From the NCBI GenBank assembly GCA_033725935.1, contig MU867075.1:186001-250000 (forward strand): a stretch of DNA of 64,000 bases, written 5' to 3'. A program made the translations under genes and the position numbers. This DNA comes from Cladorrhinum sp. PSN259 (Eukaryota > Ascomycota > Sordariomycetes > Sordariales > Podosporaceae). This document shows positions 18,701-29,197 of the stretch, piece by piece; the first letter of the stretch is position 1; each line of letters begins with the position of its first letter. Under the pieces are notes generated by a model, which saw only the letters and a list, made by a program, of their open reading frames with translations, was not told the origin of the DNA and did not search any database.

Positions 18701-20525
18701 TGAACTTTTGTTTGTTCACAAACTTGGGGCAGCCGCTCGAATTGACCCACTGCTCCCACACTTCATCGACGCGGTATGAGCTCTTCTTCTCACATTCCTT
18801 TTTGAACTTCTCTTCACAAAGTGATGTGTTTTCAATGGTGCCGGCGATATTGGCCGTGGTCACCATTTGTGAAATGATACGAGTTGGGCCCACAGAGCCG
18901 GCAACCTTGGTCATGCGCTGTTCAAGCACATACAAGATCAGAGGCGCCTTCAGAGAGAGAAACTCGAGTTCGAAGTCGCCAATATGGAGATATTCCCCGA
19001 GGTCATGAACCGATGGCCGCCCAACATCTTGCTCACCAAGCTCGTCGGCACGGGTCTTCATGAAGAATTTGTACCAGTTGTTGCCGCATATGGTCTTCAT
19101 GAAGAGATCTGTCATGAACCACTGAATACCAACGACCAACCAGGTGTCTGATCTCTTGTTTGGGACGATATGAACACCAAAGTATTGGCATGCCAAAGCA
19201 TGGACAAGTACCCTTGCGCTTGGAATCTCCTTTTCGATGGTGTCATTCGGATAGAGGAGCCTAGTGCTGCAAAGCGACACTGACGTTGCCGCTGCGGCGT
19301 CATCAACCATGTCCTCAACGAAGCACATTTTGTAGCTTTCGTAAGGATACCGACCAAACTCGGGGGCAAAGTAATCGGCGGCGGCCACGACAGGAGCACA
19401 GGCGTGGCGAACCTCATCTGCACGACCAGGGAGGCAGTACGCATGAATCTTGGCGGCATTAGCACCAAGTTTCTCGTCTGCTTCCTCGGTTCTGAATTCC
19501 GACCACAAAGGGATGTGTTCAAAGGGGCCAATGGCAAAGGCGATATGCTGTGCAGCCGAGAGCTGGGATTCGAAGGTCATGATCCTTTTCTTGTCATCCT
19601 TGGGGTCGATTTGCTCCCCAGTGAGATTCCCGGAGCAGACAACCGTCATGTCCATCAATTTCTCCTCTGCAGTTAGTGCCGTGGAAGGCACAGGTGCGGG
19701 AGCGCCTTCTCCTAGCTTTCGCTTCCCCGGCTGGTCTTGGCTGACTGAGGTTTGCTTAAAGACATCGCCAAGTGTTCTTGGACACTTGATCGAGATGGAC
19801 CAGGGGTGCCTTTGGCCAGGATCATCAACACAAGGGAATATGCAACATGCTGTTCCCGGCTCGACGGAATGGCGGGTGTATACATGTGGATATCTTGAAT
19901 CGCCGTCCTCCACTCCCACAAAATGCAACCCGTCGCGAATTGTTTTCGATTTGAAAGGAATGGAAATCTTAGTTCCAGTCGTTTCATCGTTGGGATCTGG
20001 TCTGTCGTGCGGAGAGTCGTCTGTCAGGCGGAGGGTCTTGAGCTTGAGGGGGCGACGTTCATCTTTAAACATGCCGCCAGGACGCAAGCGCACTCTAAGC
20101 GCGCGATCGCAAGGAACACAGCAAGGCTGTCTCTCGCGGGCAGTGTTTGAGACTTCTGGGCGTCGTTGTGGTCGAAGAGGCTTCATTCGACGTGACATGA
20201 CGTGGTGTTGCTGTGCGCCAATCTGCCACTGCCGCGGGACCTCCATTAGGTCATACGGGTCCGAAAAGAAAGCAGTTGTCTTGAACCCATCGACAGTAAT
20301 GTTTTCGACATCAATCTCGCACTGGCGCGCATCGAGCATGATCTCCTCGACGTCCGGGTTTATCAGAAACAGGTGAATCGTAGATACGCCGCTGACACTC
20401 TTTTCCTGGAAATTGACCTCAATCGCGACGTCCTGCTTCAAAACAACGTAGCCCTCGGCACCCGGAGGCAGCTCAATGCCAACTGCTGGTTCATTCGCCG
20501 CGTCTTTCTCTTCGATGTTCGCCAT
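15711..20525 (-). CDS. TAF2: Transcription initiation factor TFIID subunit 2 (TAF2)
   Basis: Nuclear TFIID subunit of 1604 residues that contacts the initiator and braces the promoter-binding lobe. The first 900 or so residues follow the M1 aminopeptidase fold: beta-sandwich start GYVVLKQDVAIEVNF and SGVSTIHLFLINP, then FVGVEDGDSRYPHVYT and YGxFEx-like segments. The HExxH site is replaced by HALAC at 442-446, so it is a non-catalytic pseudo-peptidase, as known for TAF2. The middle is helical HEAT-like; the KPSFSG and PPPP regions begin a disordered basic tail. That tail carries 19 Asp-Arg dipeptides (bases 15940..16053) and ends in a Lys-rich segment. One exon encodes the whole protein. ATG 20525 (MANIEEKD) is the first ATG in frame; a longer reading would need a TTG. 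Confidence 0.95.
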   Translation of the reverse strand: MANIEEKDAANEPAVGIELPPGAEGYVVLKQDVAIEVNFQEKSVSGVSTIHLFLINPDVEEIMLDARQCEIDVENITVDGFKTTAFFSDPYDLMEVPRQWQIGAQQHHVMSRRMKPLRPQRRPEVSNTARERQPCCVPCDRALRVRLRPGGMFKDERRPLKLKTLRLTDDSPHDRPDPNDETTGTKISIPFKSKTIRDGLHFVGVEDGDSRYPHVYTRHSVEPGTACCIFPCVDDPGQRHPWSISIKCPRTLGDVFKQTSVSQDQPGKRKLGEGAPAPVPSTALTAEEKLMDMTVVCSGNLTGEQIDPKDDKKRIMTFESQLSAAQHIAFAIGPFEHIPLWSEFRTEEADEKLGANAAKIHAYCLPGRADEVRHACAPVVAAADYFAPEFGRYPYESYKMCFVEDMVDDAAAATSVSLCSTRLLYPNDTIEKEIPSARVLVHALACQYFGVHIVPNKRSDTWLVVGIQWFMTDLFMKTICGNNWYKFFMKTRADELGEQDVGRPSVHDLGEYLHIGDFELEFLSLKAPLILYVLEQRMTKVAGSVGPTRIISQMVTTANIAGTIENTSLCEEKFKKECEKKSSYRVDEVWEQWVNSSGCPKFVNKQKFNKKNLNVDITITQTQGRDNAQKAITKEDFLRELQEFNHDVWAAPVPKAFTGPITIRIHEADGTPYEHYLEISEKDKGVTSLQIAYNTKYKRMKRTKKATAAATSNNVDNQDDDVVYFSMLGDILTSDQDVKDWGLQDWSENTQLQMDQESYEWIRWDCNHEWLCEWITDMPPYMYLAQLQQDRDVVAHQDAMLYWKRNKGGGVLSTIETRTAMDRRYYHGIRTMAIEDLPKMADPDLNHIGQAHLMLIFRHFFCDKITAKNGSVTFPPSPNDFSDKAQYAVQCALLPAIARTRENGRCSRLSRTFLLDLLLFNDNMVNEYSDEHYIAILLESLVTSVIPDRHDGEKDLLSSLNKYDDDDEEFRQFINKVIEEIDKYRRMDEWTETYQNIWTITALNCKMRLMKAKVIPVQPLEFVQYLQDDNLDLVRIKAFECLVELGQLAKAPIMKLLLANVSTDPSPFVRDRLFKILCKGMAAVALGENKAHQAEPDVLAIDDGGLVIEQGEAEIQQRKLDATRNQSIQQTLAALKEEIKGNTELQIVLWKAIETPYISAKEKFNLLDLCSAMFEPDDSLLMTFNYPKIWKVTREPTMVNAKVNPMLVEHARPKKELFMKFWTVYRTEPRNKKMPELPAPVPVEPTRPPEPKKIKLSSKPSFSGPSGSIPGTPSALGPPVRKDSISATVPRTPLPGSAVSTAASASDSTSVVRAAIPRPRVQTPLVASPPPPPSVASASFSSRDQPNGFSSARPHEKKPKFPPVKKRKSDEGPDDRGRNDSHDPRPPKKLARVENGGSGGGSAPQRNGGRSKLVRIKFTAWERLPGRIYNNILRTYRPAKSSTSVSTPVSSTIVATPLGRPGFGLHNRASNPSSRHGSPAHSGRGTPGLGGDRDRDRDRDRDRDRDRDRDRDRDRDRDRDRDRDRDRDRVGSSLGSGSASGAGSQGVPKQRKPLPSSAPSHSHVPPSAHGASSQGGGDPPRKVIKLKLKPSGSSSQASPPRGPL
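15940..16053 (-). repeat. Hexamer repeat encoding 19 Asp-Arg dipeptides in TAF2
   Basis: Nineteen tandem hexamers of the form CGRTCN (plus strand) encode an uninterrupted Asp-Arg series near residues 1491-1528. The bases vary only at third codon positions: Asp GAC or GAT, Arg CGT, CGG or CGA. The peptide itself is perfect. Confidence 0.95.
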
Positions 20526-21680
20526 GCTGGGCAATCGTGAGGGGCGGAAAGTGTGAGCTTGTAGAAGTGTCGGTTTCCGAGAAGAAACTGAGATTTGGGG
20601 ATTGGTCAGCCTCGGAAGGCTCAGAAAACCGTGTGATTTATTCGGTCATCGCATGCCGATTTCGCCGTGAGATGAGCGACACACAGAGAGGTAACGAGAT
20701 GTCGTGGGGAGTATCGGAGAAAGGCAAGGTGGCTTGGTGTTGCTTTGTGATTGATTTGGGGGCACAAAGTCAAAGTCGCGGGGTTCTTATCGCAGTCGCG
20801 ATGTTCTGTTGATGGGGGGGCGAAACTCGGGTTGCTGCAGGATGGAAAATCGGCGCCGTGGAGGTTCGTGGTTTGCCAAAACCCAAAATCGAAAGTTGCT
20901 GAAAGGCAGGCCGCGCAGTTGAAGGACCAAGAGAGCGAACTGCGCCTGCGCCCCGCTAATGCACCTCGCAGTCAATACCCGAAAACCAAACGGAAAATAA
21001 AATGCCGTCGATTCAAAATTGAGGGTGCTGAAGCAAGGAGGGGTATATCTCGCCGCGAGAAGTCAGAAAGTGGTTGTCGCAAGTGAGCTCCTTGACGCGA
21101 TCTTGAGGTTCAGAAGCAGCCCCAAGCAACCATTCCCGAACTGCCAGCCTGCAAGCGTGCCAAGACCTGCCAATCGATAGCAAGCGCAGCGGAAAGTTGA
21201 ACCCCGAGGTTTTCCCGAATTGCAGCTCAGCTATCAAGGCCCCACTTTCCCCAACAATTGATGTCATCACATGGAGAACTGGAAACAAAATTTAATTGAC
21301 TTTCTGTTTTCATTCAACAGCTATTAATTAATGAATGCTAATAAACCTATTGTTCAAATGGGGACAATAAAACAGATTCTGATTTGGTAACTGTGCGGCA
21401 ACCAGCGACTTTTCACAACTTTGAAATATTAGATTAAAGAAGCATATTCTCTTGACAAACAGACATGCTGTTCTCGTTTGGTGAAACACATTCTCATATC
21501 AACCTGGGACTCTTCTCAGGCCGACGCTATCGATCGAAGACGCTGGGTCGCCGGAACGGGCAGCTTCCATAGGTTCGGGCCCTGGGGTTTCACAAGTTTC
21601 ACTTCCAAGTAGACCCGAATCTCCACTCTTGACCACAAGTCGCATTCGTATGCAGACGACACCACCTCCAGGCAAGGTCC
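20526..21680. other. TAF2 upstream region
   Basis: This 1.15-kb interval lies between the TAF2 start and the end of the next minus-strand gene, so it holds the TAF2 promoter and the neighbour's 3' UTR. An AT-rich stretch at about 21285-21470 may be the neighbour's polyadenylation region. No supported gene. Confidence 0.55.
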
Positions 21681-22745
21681 TCAAACAAAAGGCGTCACCT
21701 TCTCCTCACACCACTCCCAGAAAGCCTGCGTACCACCTGTACCACCTTCCTCCTTGCTTTTGACTGCAGGCTCTAAATCGGTTCGAATGGCGTAAACCCG
21801 ACCAAAAGGAATCACCCAATTAGTCCTCCCCAGCTTCTCCCTTGTAACTTCAGCATTTAACCCAGCGTAAAGCTGTGTCGCTGCCCCGTTCTTGACCGGA
21901 TACCCAGCAATTTTGGCAACGATCCTGAGGCCCAACCCTCTTTCCTTGAACAAGTCACTTTTAAGGTTACCAGGATTCACCGGCACGCTGACTACCTCTT
22001 TGTTCCTCTTGCCAAACTCAATCGCCTGCGCCCAGCACCCAACCTTGCTGTTCGAGTACCTCTCATCCTCTCCCTTCGCCACTTTATAGTCCAGGTTATC
22101 AACAGGCAATCCCACCTCGGGTGCAGCAAACAGCTCTTTTCCGAAACTGGAAAGCCAAATCACCCTCACAGTATCAGGAGGCGAGCTGTGAGCCGTTTCG
22201 GTCAGGATAGGAGTCAGGAGCTTCGTGAACAAATGAGGTCCAAGACAATTTGTCGCGAGGTTCAGCTCAACCCCCTGCGGGGAGAGCTGCGAGGCTGGAA
22301 GGCCAGAGTTGATGCCTGCGTTGTTGAAAAGGACACTGTGCATCGAGTCAGCCTCCACCAGTAAAACGACAGTTGATTTCAGCATAGGTAAGGTATAAAC
22401 TCACTCCAGTCTCTTCTCCTTGGCCAAAAACTCCTGCGCACTCCCCTTAATCCCACTCAAATCGTTCAAGTCCAGCTTGAGAAACACCAACTCCCCCTTG
22501 GAGGTTGGCCACAACCCCTTGATATCAGTGATGGCCTGCTCCGCCTTCTCAGGTGACCTCGCAGCGATATAAACCTTTGCGTTCCTCGAATACAGCATGC
22601 GAGCAAGTTCCTTGCCTATTCCCGCCGAGGAGCCGGTAACGATGTATACTTTTCCGCCGAGGTCGGGCGCATCCTTCTCCGTGAACCCAGGTTTGGGCGG
22701 GTGGAACTGGGTATAGAAGCTGGAGAGTTTGTTGTACCCCGTCAT
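21681..22745 (-). CDS. Short-chain dehydrogenase/reductase (SDR)
   Basis: NAD(P)-dependent oxidoreductase of 331 residues with a classical Rossmann SDR fold. Exons are 22745..22405 and 22335..21681. The 69-bp intron (donor GTGAGT, branch GCTGAC, acceptor CAG) joins EKRL to DVLFNNAG, creating the expected LDVLFNNAG motif. Landmarks: cofactor loop TGSSAGIG (residues 37-44), NNAG at 118-121, catalytic Ser in IWLSSFG (176/177) and Tyr207-x3-Lys211 in RYSNSK. It resembles retinol-dehydrogenase/protochlorophyllide-reductase-like fungal SDRs of unassigned substrate. There is no signal peptide or transmembrane segment, so it is probably cytosolic. The promoter shows a TATA-like run and two small palindromes. 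The family is certain, the substrate unknown. Confidence 0.94.
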
Positions 22746-22833
22746 TGTTGAGTTTATCTATCAGAAGGTTGTGTTAACAGTCGCGTGTTGTGTTTCTTTT
22801 CCGCTTCCGAACATATTATGCAGCCTGCGACCC

Positions 22834-22847
22834 TTTATATATATATA
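22834..22847 (-). promoter_or_regulatory. TATA-box-like run upstream of the SDR gene
   Basis: Read on the minus strand, TATATATATATAAA lies 89-102 bp upstream of the SDR ATG at 22745. This is a plausible TATA box in a promoter with inverted repeats just beyond it. Confidence 0.5.
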
Positions 22848-22893
22848 CCTACACCAAGAGTAACAGATAGATAGGTCAGACATGTCGTCCGTC

Positions 22894-22945
22894 CTCTCGG
22901 ACGAAGGAGAGTACGAATCCTCCGAGAGCCCGTCCCACGTGTGGG
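22894..22945. promoter_or_regulatory. Inverted-repeat cluster upstream of the SDR gene
   Basis: CTCTCGGA (22894..22901) is repeated inverted as TCCGAGAG (22921..22928) with a 19-bp spacer. It is followed by CCCAC-GT-GTGGG (22934..22945), which contains the E-box CACGTG. All lie 45-110 bp beyond the TATA-like run, as expected for an upstream activating region. Confidence 0.4.
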
Positions 22946-24316
22946 TGGCTTGCCTGACATGTAACCCCGGAAATCAAGAAACTAACGTGGAAAATCGAAA
23001 GGGAAGGACCGGAGATAAGATAACTCTTCTTGGCCGACATGGTGTTTTGTTATTATCAGGCATTTCATTATGCTTGACAAATTGTAGGAACGGATGGAAC
23101 GGATGGAATGGGTGCAATGGATGGTGCGAGGAACAAAAGTACCATACAGCGTCACATTCACGACATACAAACCAATGATAAAGGTCCGTTGTTGATAAGT
23201 TAGATGGCATTGTCGATCTGCCATAGCACACATGCACTGCCATGTAGGAGATGAGGTAAGACGGGATGGGATGGTATTAGGAGGTGTGGGAGGGAACGGT
23301 TCTTGTTTCTGCCCTTGTCTTGATTCCTTCTAAGGCGACCAAATTTTGGTTGTGCTACATACAGCTCCAAACTTTGTTCAGTGAACACAGTTTGTGTGAA
23401 TATGCTTTACCAGTTGCCCATGGATATTTATTTATCTCTGCGTGTATTTGTGCCGGACGCTTATATATATCTACTGTTATAAAGTCAAAGAGTAACACGA
23501 CCAGAATAGTCCAAATAGAACCCTTGTACAGTACATACTCCCTCACTTACAAATGCTTGTGTAGTACATACAAGCAGTCGCACTATTGGTACTGATGCTA
23601 TGTTGTCGAGGGCGATATACGAGCGGACGGTATCATCCTAAAGGAAAGGGACGGTTACAAATATCGTGTACCGTAACCAACACCCAACCCCTACTTGCAA
23701 ATAATCAATCGACTGGGTCTGGAACTTCTTCCCGTGAGTTATTAAAAGACCGAACCAGCTAATGAAGTCGAAAATGCTTCTATGTGCGGCATATGTGAAT
23801 GGAATTTACTAGGTGTTGAAGAAGTTAACATTCTGACAAACCACACACTCAATCCCAAGCCTCGAATCTACAAAGAAGATGGAAGGCACTATAGATTTGG
23901 ACGAACAACCGCTGCTCTGTACCTGGTTTAATTAACCATTGCAAGATCCTCGACTTCGTCACTGACGATATTTATGATGTTTTATCCATGTTTATTTCAG
24001 TTTTACTGCTGTTTAACAGAAAGCCATATACATCCATCCCATCCAGATACCAAATAATCACCTTTCGCCTCCCATGCTGATTGTCTCATCTGAGAAAACA
24101 GAGACGACAAACAGGTAACCTCTCTTGTCCGAAACCAAGGGGAAGCCCACAAAAACACCGTTTCGCTTTAACCCCCCTTTTGTTTGTTATCCCATACCAA
24201 AAGCGCCCCCCAAAAAAAACCTAATGTACAAAAAAACAAACAAAAACTCCCGGCTTCCTCTATAATAAATTGATGATATGATTTATACTCCCCAAAGATG
24301 CTGTTGTTGGCCTCTA

Positions 24317-26202
24317 TTACCTAACCCGCTTCTCCCTCCTCTTCTTCCTCGCCCTTGCTTTGAGGTAATCCTCATCCAGAAACCCAGCAGGCAGTTCAAA
24401 ATCTCGCTCCTCGAACTCAGGAATCGGCTGACCCCAGGCCAGCACATTCCGCCCTCTCCGTCTATTACTGCTCAGCGCCGCGTCCCGTTGGTATCGCTTC
24501 GCAAAGAATGAGGTGAACTCCTTCTCAGGGGGAGGGGGAGGAGGCGGTGGTTGGAGAGATTCGGACCTAGCGGCTGATCTTGATCTCCTGGTTGTAGCAT
24601 GCGCCTTTGGTGGTGGTGGTGGATGAGAAGGGGCCACCACCTTGCCCCTGCGGGATCTAGATGATGCAGCAGCCGTGCGCCGTTTCTTCTTAGCAGCAGC
24701 CAAGGCTTCCACCCTCAACTGTTTGGCGATGGACGCATCAACATCACTATCATCTGGCGGGCCATCCTCATCGTCGTCTCCCTCCTCGTCGCCCTCATCT
24801 TCTTCCTCGTCAGAGTCGGGTATCTCTTCGTCCTCCGCCTCTGCATCATTATCATCCTGCTCCTCACTCGTAGCTGACTCGCGTTCTGCCCGCTTCCCAG
24901 CCTCAGCAGCAGCCCGTTCCTTCTCTTGCTTTCGACGCTTCTCCTCAGCGGTCCATCTCCGAAACTTATCCAGGATGTTCTTGCAGCCTTTGATGAAGTG
25001 CTCTCGCGCTGGCTCGAATTGTTTCTTTTTAGAGTCAGTGATGCCGCTCACCCCCATTACTCTCAGCCAATCGTGACCTTGCAGGCCGTCCAGCAGCCGG
25101 ATGATTTGGTCCCTCTCATGCTGGGCACGACCTTTTTCCGTGTTGCGAATCGAGCGTTCTACTCTCTCGGCTTTTTTGTGCGCAGCCTCGTACACGGAAT
25201 CTGGCAGTGGATCTTCGTGATCGTCACCCAACGGCTTAATTTTGTTCAAAAAGTGGAAATCAATTCGTTCCGAGTCGAAAAGGTTGGTGAATAATGCGTC
25301 GCCGTAGCCTCGCACAGGGTATGGGGGTTGTTGAGGCTGTTGGAGATGGTGATGATGAGAGTGGGGCAAGGGGCGCGACGACCCCCCTTCAGTGGTAGCG
25401 CCATCGGCGGTGATGACGATAGGGGTGTCGACGTTGAGGAGGTCTGTGAAGAGGAAAGAACCATGTTAGCAAAAATTGAAGCACTAACAGGTGATACAAA
25501 TGCAATGCAAATTGAATTGGGTACGTGCGACTTACGTTCTTCTTTTGGCTCGTTGCCTATGACTTCATCGTAGTCGGGGAAATACGCCGAGAGCTCGCTC
25601 TTGAATCGAGTAGCTTCCTGTGACCGCAATTTGCGCCCCCCTTGTTGTTCTGTTGTATCCGGTGCATTTGGATGCAATCTGTTGAGCTCGTGCTTCAACC
25701 CATTGGCAACCTTTTCTTGGTGCTTGGTTAGGGTCGGTTGTTGTTTCTCTGGAGGTTGTGCAGCAATTTGCTGTTTGGATTTGTTGTGAGGAGCGCGTGT
25801 CGCTGGTGCTATCGGCGGTGGTTGTGGTGCTTCTGGAATTGATTTTGGGGGGTCATGATGGGGGGCCACGACAGTGGGTTTGGCAGGTGGCGGCTGGGAT
25901 GGTTTCGCGTCGGCCGATTCTCTCGCAATTCGGGGATGAGGGAATGATCGTGCCGGGATCTCAACAGCAATGCCGGTGGTGAATCGGGGTTTCTTGTGCA
26001 CGGCAGGATCGCGATCGCGGGAGTCGGTGTCGAGTTGGCGCTTTGCGCGGGGCGGGCTGACGCTGACTGCGAATTGATGATGCTGCTGCTGCTGCTGATT
26101 CGCGTTGTTCGCGATCAAGCGATGGCCGTTCGGAATCTTTGGATGTGACGCATGGAGACCCTCGGCTCTTCTTGAGCGGGTCATGGACGTAGTCATTGCC
26201 AT
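24317..26202 (-). CDS. SAS4-domain protein (putative SAS histone acetyltransferase complex subunit)
   Basis: Probably a nuclear chromatin protein. In yeast, Sas4 partners the MYST acetyltransferase Sas2 for histone H4 Lys16 acetylation at silencing boundaries. The 597-residue product comes from exons 26202..25536 and 25443..24317. The 92-bp intron (donor GTAAGT, acceptor TCTTCACAG) joins NEPKEE to HLLNVDTP. The SAS4 core at about 310-390 reads ERVERSIRNTEKGRAQHERD, then LLDGLQGHDWLRVMGVSG. Low-complexity parts include His and Gln runs, an acidic block of about 50 Asp/Glu near 440, and poly-Pro. The C-terminus (PAGFLDEDYLKARARKKRR) is strongly basic. The family assignment is from the core motif; complex membership is inferred. 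Confidence 0.85.
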
Positions 26203-27400
26203 TTGATCTGAGCAAGACTGTCATGTTCTGGCGACATGTCCTTCCGAAGGTGTTCGCTTTCTGTTCTCCCCTGGAATTTGTCAAATGAAAGGGCCCTGCT
26301 GAAGGTCACTGGTAAGCTGGTAAGACCGGGTGTTGGACATTTGCGCTTGGCGCTTGAGTTTTGGTGCTCGAGAGCGGGAGCCGCTGTGACAATTCTTCTC
26401 TGACCTGGACCAGACCAGACTGGTGTGTGAGAATTCAACGTTTGACACAAGAACCATTGGAGTTCAGCGTGCGAATTTTGAGCACATTTGGCAAGTTAAA
26501 ATTTTCATAATGTGACTCTTCTCAGTTTAGAGTTTTGTTGAGTCTATTATTCTGTGGTTTTGCAAGCAATTGTCGCAGCCATTCCAGGAAGCCACTCTGC
26601 CACTGCTGAATGCACTGCAGGTGAGGTTCGGTACAGAAACCTCATCACCACTCTTCAAGTGTTTGGATTGATCCAAATTGGGGACAATGGAAAGAATAGA
26701 AGACATCTTATTGTATTCTCTCCGTTTACTTCTAATGTTTTGTGATTAAACTTACGAATCATTTAACTCTGACTGTGTCTACCAAATATGCGGACCTGCT
26801 ATTGATGAAATCAGTCGGGTTGCATTTGTCATCCAAGCGGGCCATGCTTAACCCTATGCCTAACCCTTCCAATAAGTCACCCTGCCAAATACCCAACCCT
26901 CACCCGGTGTCATTCACCTTGTGAACTTCCTGTTTCGGCCCGCATGTGAGGTCTCTGTTTCTGCACATGGCACCGTGTGAAATACTGATGGATGACGACA
27001 CACGGTCAAGTCAGCACTCAGAGTCCGATGGCACGATTTGTGACACTTCATTGTCAGATACAATGATGCCGTAATATTAACTTGAACTTGGGGGATCAGT
27101 CGGTCCTTCAATTGACACTTGCAAGATACTCAAGTTGTGAACGGATTGAAATGATATTAAGTAATTTAAGTAAATATGCTATCCAGGTGGAATCCAGAAC
27201 CCAAACCCTTTCCCAAACTCCGTTCCCAATGCATAACCCAGAGCCGATGAATCCCATGATCCTTTATCCGAACCAGTCGTAAAGTCATGTCATATCAGTC
27301 AAGCTCATTATCTACTGCTCCCTCCAAAGACACCGAGAAGTCCCAGCCAACTCGGCGCAGGCATCTGAAGACCAGCTCCAACTCCATCTTACTCCTGAAC
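26203..27400. other. Intergenic region upstream of SAS4-like gene
   Basis: This 1.2-kb interval carries the SAS4-like promoter. It also holds two patches (26845-26910 and 27190-27270) with irregularly repeated AACCC, CTAACCC and AAACCC words. No supported gene. Confidence 0.5.
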
Positions 27401-29197
27401 TTAGCAAGCGCCATATCTGACGCCCCTCTTCCCTAACTCCTTCCTGCCGACTGCATCCTCAGGCCAAATCCAACCCCTTGATCTCTTCGCCTCCCTCTTC
27501 TCCGCCAGTTGAGGCTGCGGCATCCAATCATCTCTAGGCAGAGCCTTCCGCCTCGTGCCTTCAGCAGGAGCTCCAATCTCGCTCTTCCAGTGACAATGAC
27601 CGCCCGGCATGGCCTCATCACCAGCAAGCATGCACAGTCCCCACAAAGCCAAGCAAGCAGTCATTTGCGCCTCCTCTGGCGCATCAACTGACTCGAGATC
27701 ATCGGTATTGGCGAGCTGAACTGAGCCAACTTCGAGGTATCCAAAGTGGGGAGTGTTCTCAGCTCCGTTGCGGACGAAAACGAGCTCGATTTCCGTGAGA
27801 ATGAATCCATAGCGGCAGCCATGCTCGCGCATAGCGTGGTGAAGGTGAGCAAGGCCGCGGAGGTACTCAACCCGCTTGATGTTGCCTTCCACTCGCATGC
27901 CGGTGTTAAACCTGTCAAAAGACTTGACAAGGCCGACGACACGGGAGGTGGGCTTACCACCAAAGATGGCCGCAGCGGAGGACGAGTCGCCTTGAATGTT
28001 AGCAACAAACATGCAGTCCGTCGACAGACCAGAGTTGTGGTGCGCAGCGCTCTTGGTGGGCACGGAAAGCTGAAGCGGTCTGGTGGAGGAAAGGGCGAGA
28101 GCGTTGTTAAGCTTCGGGAGGTAGTATGAGGCGTAGATGCTGTGGAGGGCCGACTCGGTCTCTGGGTGTCTCTGAGTGGTGACTGGGTTGGGAAGGAGAG
28201 CAGCAGAGAGAGGCGTTGAGAGGCAAGCTTGGGCGCCAGGAAGTGAGAGGATGGACTGGGCAGTAAAGTTTGTCCAGGGCCTGATTTGGCGGACGTCCCA
28301 CCAGAAGTTCTTGATGTGAGGGTCACGAAGGGGAAAAGAAATGCTGCGGACGAGGGTAGGGGCAGGGTTGGAAGAGGTGAGGTAAGAGTAGAGTGTGCTC
28401 GTCGGGCCCAGATCCGGGGTGACGGTGGCCGCAGCGGCGAGGGGCGATGGGGCACGGGGAGCATAGGGCTGAGGCTGGTAAAGGTATTGATCCGGCTGGG
28501 CGAGATGGTTCTGAGGCTGAGGAGGGGGTGTTGGGCTCATACTGGCTTGGCGGGATGGGGGATATGTTGGCATCTGGTGATGATAGCTGCTTGGGAACAT
28601 GGGGACATTGTCAAGGCTGACTGTCGATGCTCTTCTCGAGTGCAAGTCTTGGGTATAGTTCATGGGAGGGCAGAACAGGGATGCAGGGGTGCTATCCCCC
28701 GCGAAGGAAACAGCAGGAGTGTATGTGATGGGTTCCGGGTTGGTGAAGCTCCGGGCGTGTGATGGGCGGTAGGCGCTCTTGTTGGGGACAGCCGGAGCCG
28801 GAGAGGTTCTCCGACGCTTTGGTGCCGGGGCCGCGATGCTTGAGGGAGTGATGGCCTGGTCTTGGCTGCGGATCTTAGGCAGGAGAAGAGGTCCATGGGT
28901 CCGGATGGGTGATCGAGCTGGGGTGGTCCGGCGAGTGCTCGGGGCAGTGACAGCTACGGAATCCGATGGCGATGAGTCGAAGGAGTAGACAGACCCGATC
29001 GAGCCGGAGCGAGAATGGCCAGCGTTGTACGGAATGTCCAGCAGAGAGTGGTCGAAAGAGAAGCTAGGAGGCGTAGCAGGGTCACATGGTGGGAAAGAGA
29101 AGTCAAAGGTGACTTCTGGTGCCATGCTATACATCAAGCATTGTCAGATGTTGCCTTGCTGAGACTTGTTTGTTTTGTTTACTTACGTAGCAGCCAT
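27401..29197 (-). CDS. Conserved fungal protein of unknown function, spliced start with 11-nt first coding exon
   Basis: 578 residues encoded by exon 29197..29187 (ATG GCT GCT AC) and exon 29126..27401. The 60-bp intron (GTAAGT donor, CTGAC branch, TATAG acceptor) gives the start MAATMAPEVTFDF. Without splicing, the first in-frame ATG would be 29134. The N-terminal 290 residues are Ser/Pro/Gln-rich and disordered, with a KRRR basic cluster near residue 110, so nuclear location is possible. From about 290 to 530 there is an ordered domain: IKNFWWDVRQIRPWTNFT, then STDCMFVANIQGD, VVGLVKSFDRFNTGMR and HGCRYGFILTEIELVFVRNG. I recall a similar domain in uncharacterised Pezizomycotina proteins, some carrying an unsupported sialidase label. 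I cannot assign a biochemical role. Confidence 0.85.

Larger units (their letters stand above)
22746..24316. other. Intergenic region, SDR promoter side to SAS4-like 3' end
   Basis: This 1.57-kb interval holds the SDR promoter elements listed separately. GGATGGAAC-type short repeats occur at 23092-23125, and a long AT-rich, C-tract-containing stretch at 24140-24280 probably belongs to the SAS4-like 3' UTR. No supported gene. Confidence 0.55.

Noticed and set aside
15711..20534. TAF2 start at 20534
   Set aside because: That codon is TTG; the first in-frame ATG is 20525 and matches a normal eukaryotic start.
20537..21086. Short plus-strand frames divergent from TAF2
   Set aside because: Overlapping in different frames, no family features, and no splice-consistent structure.
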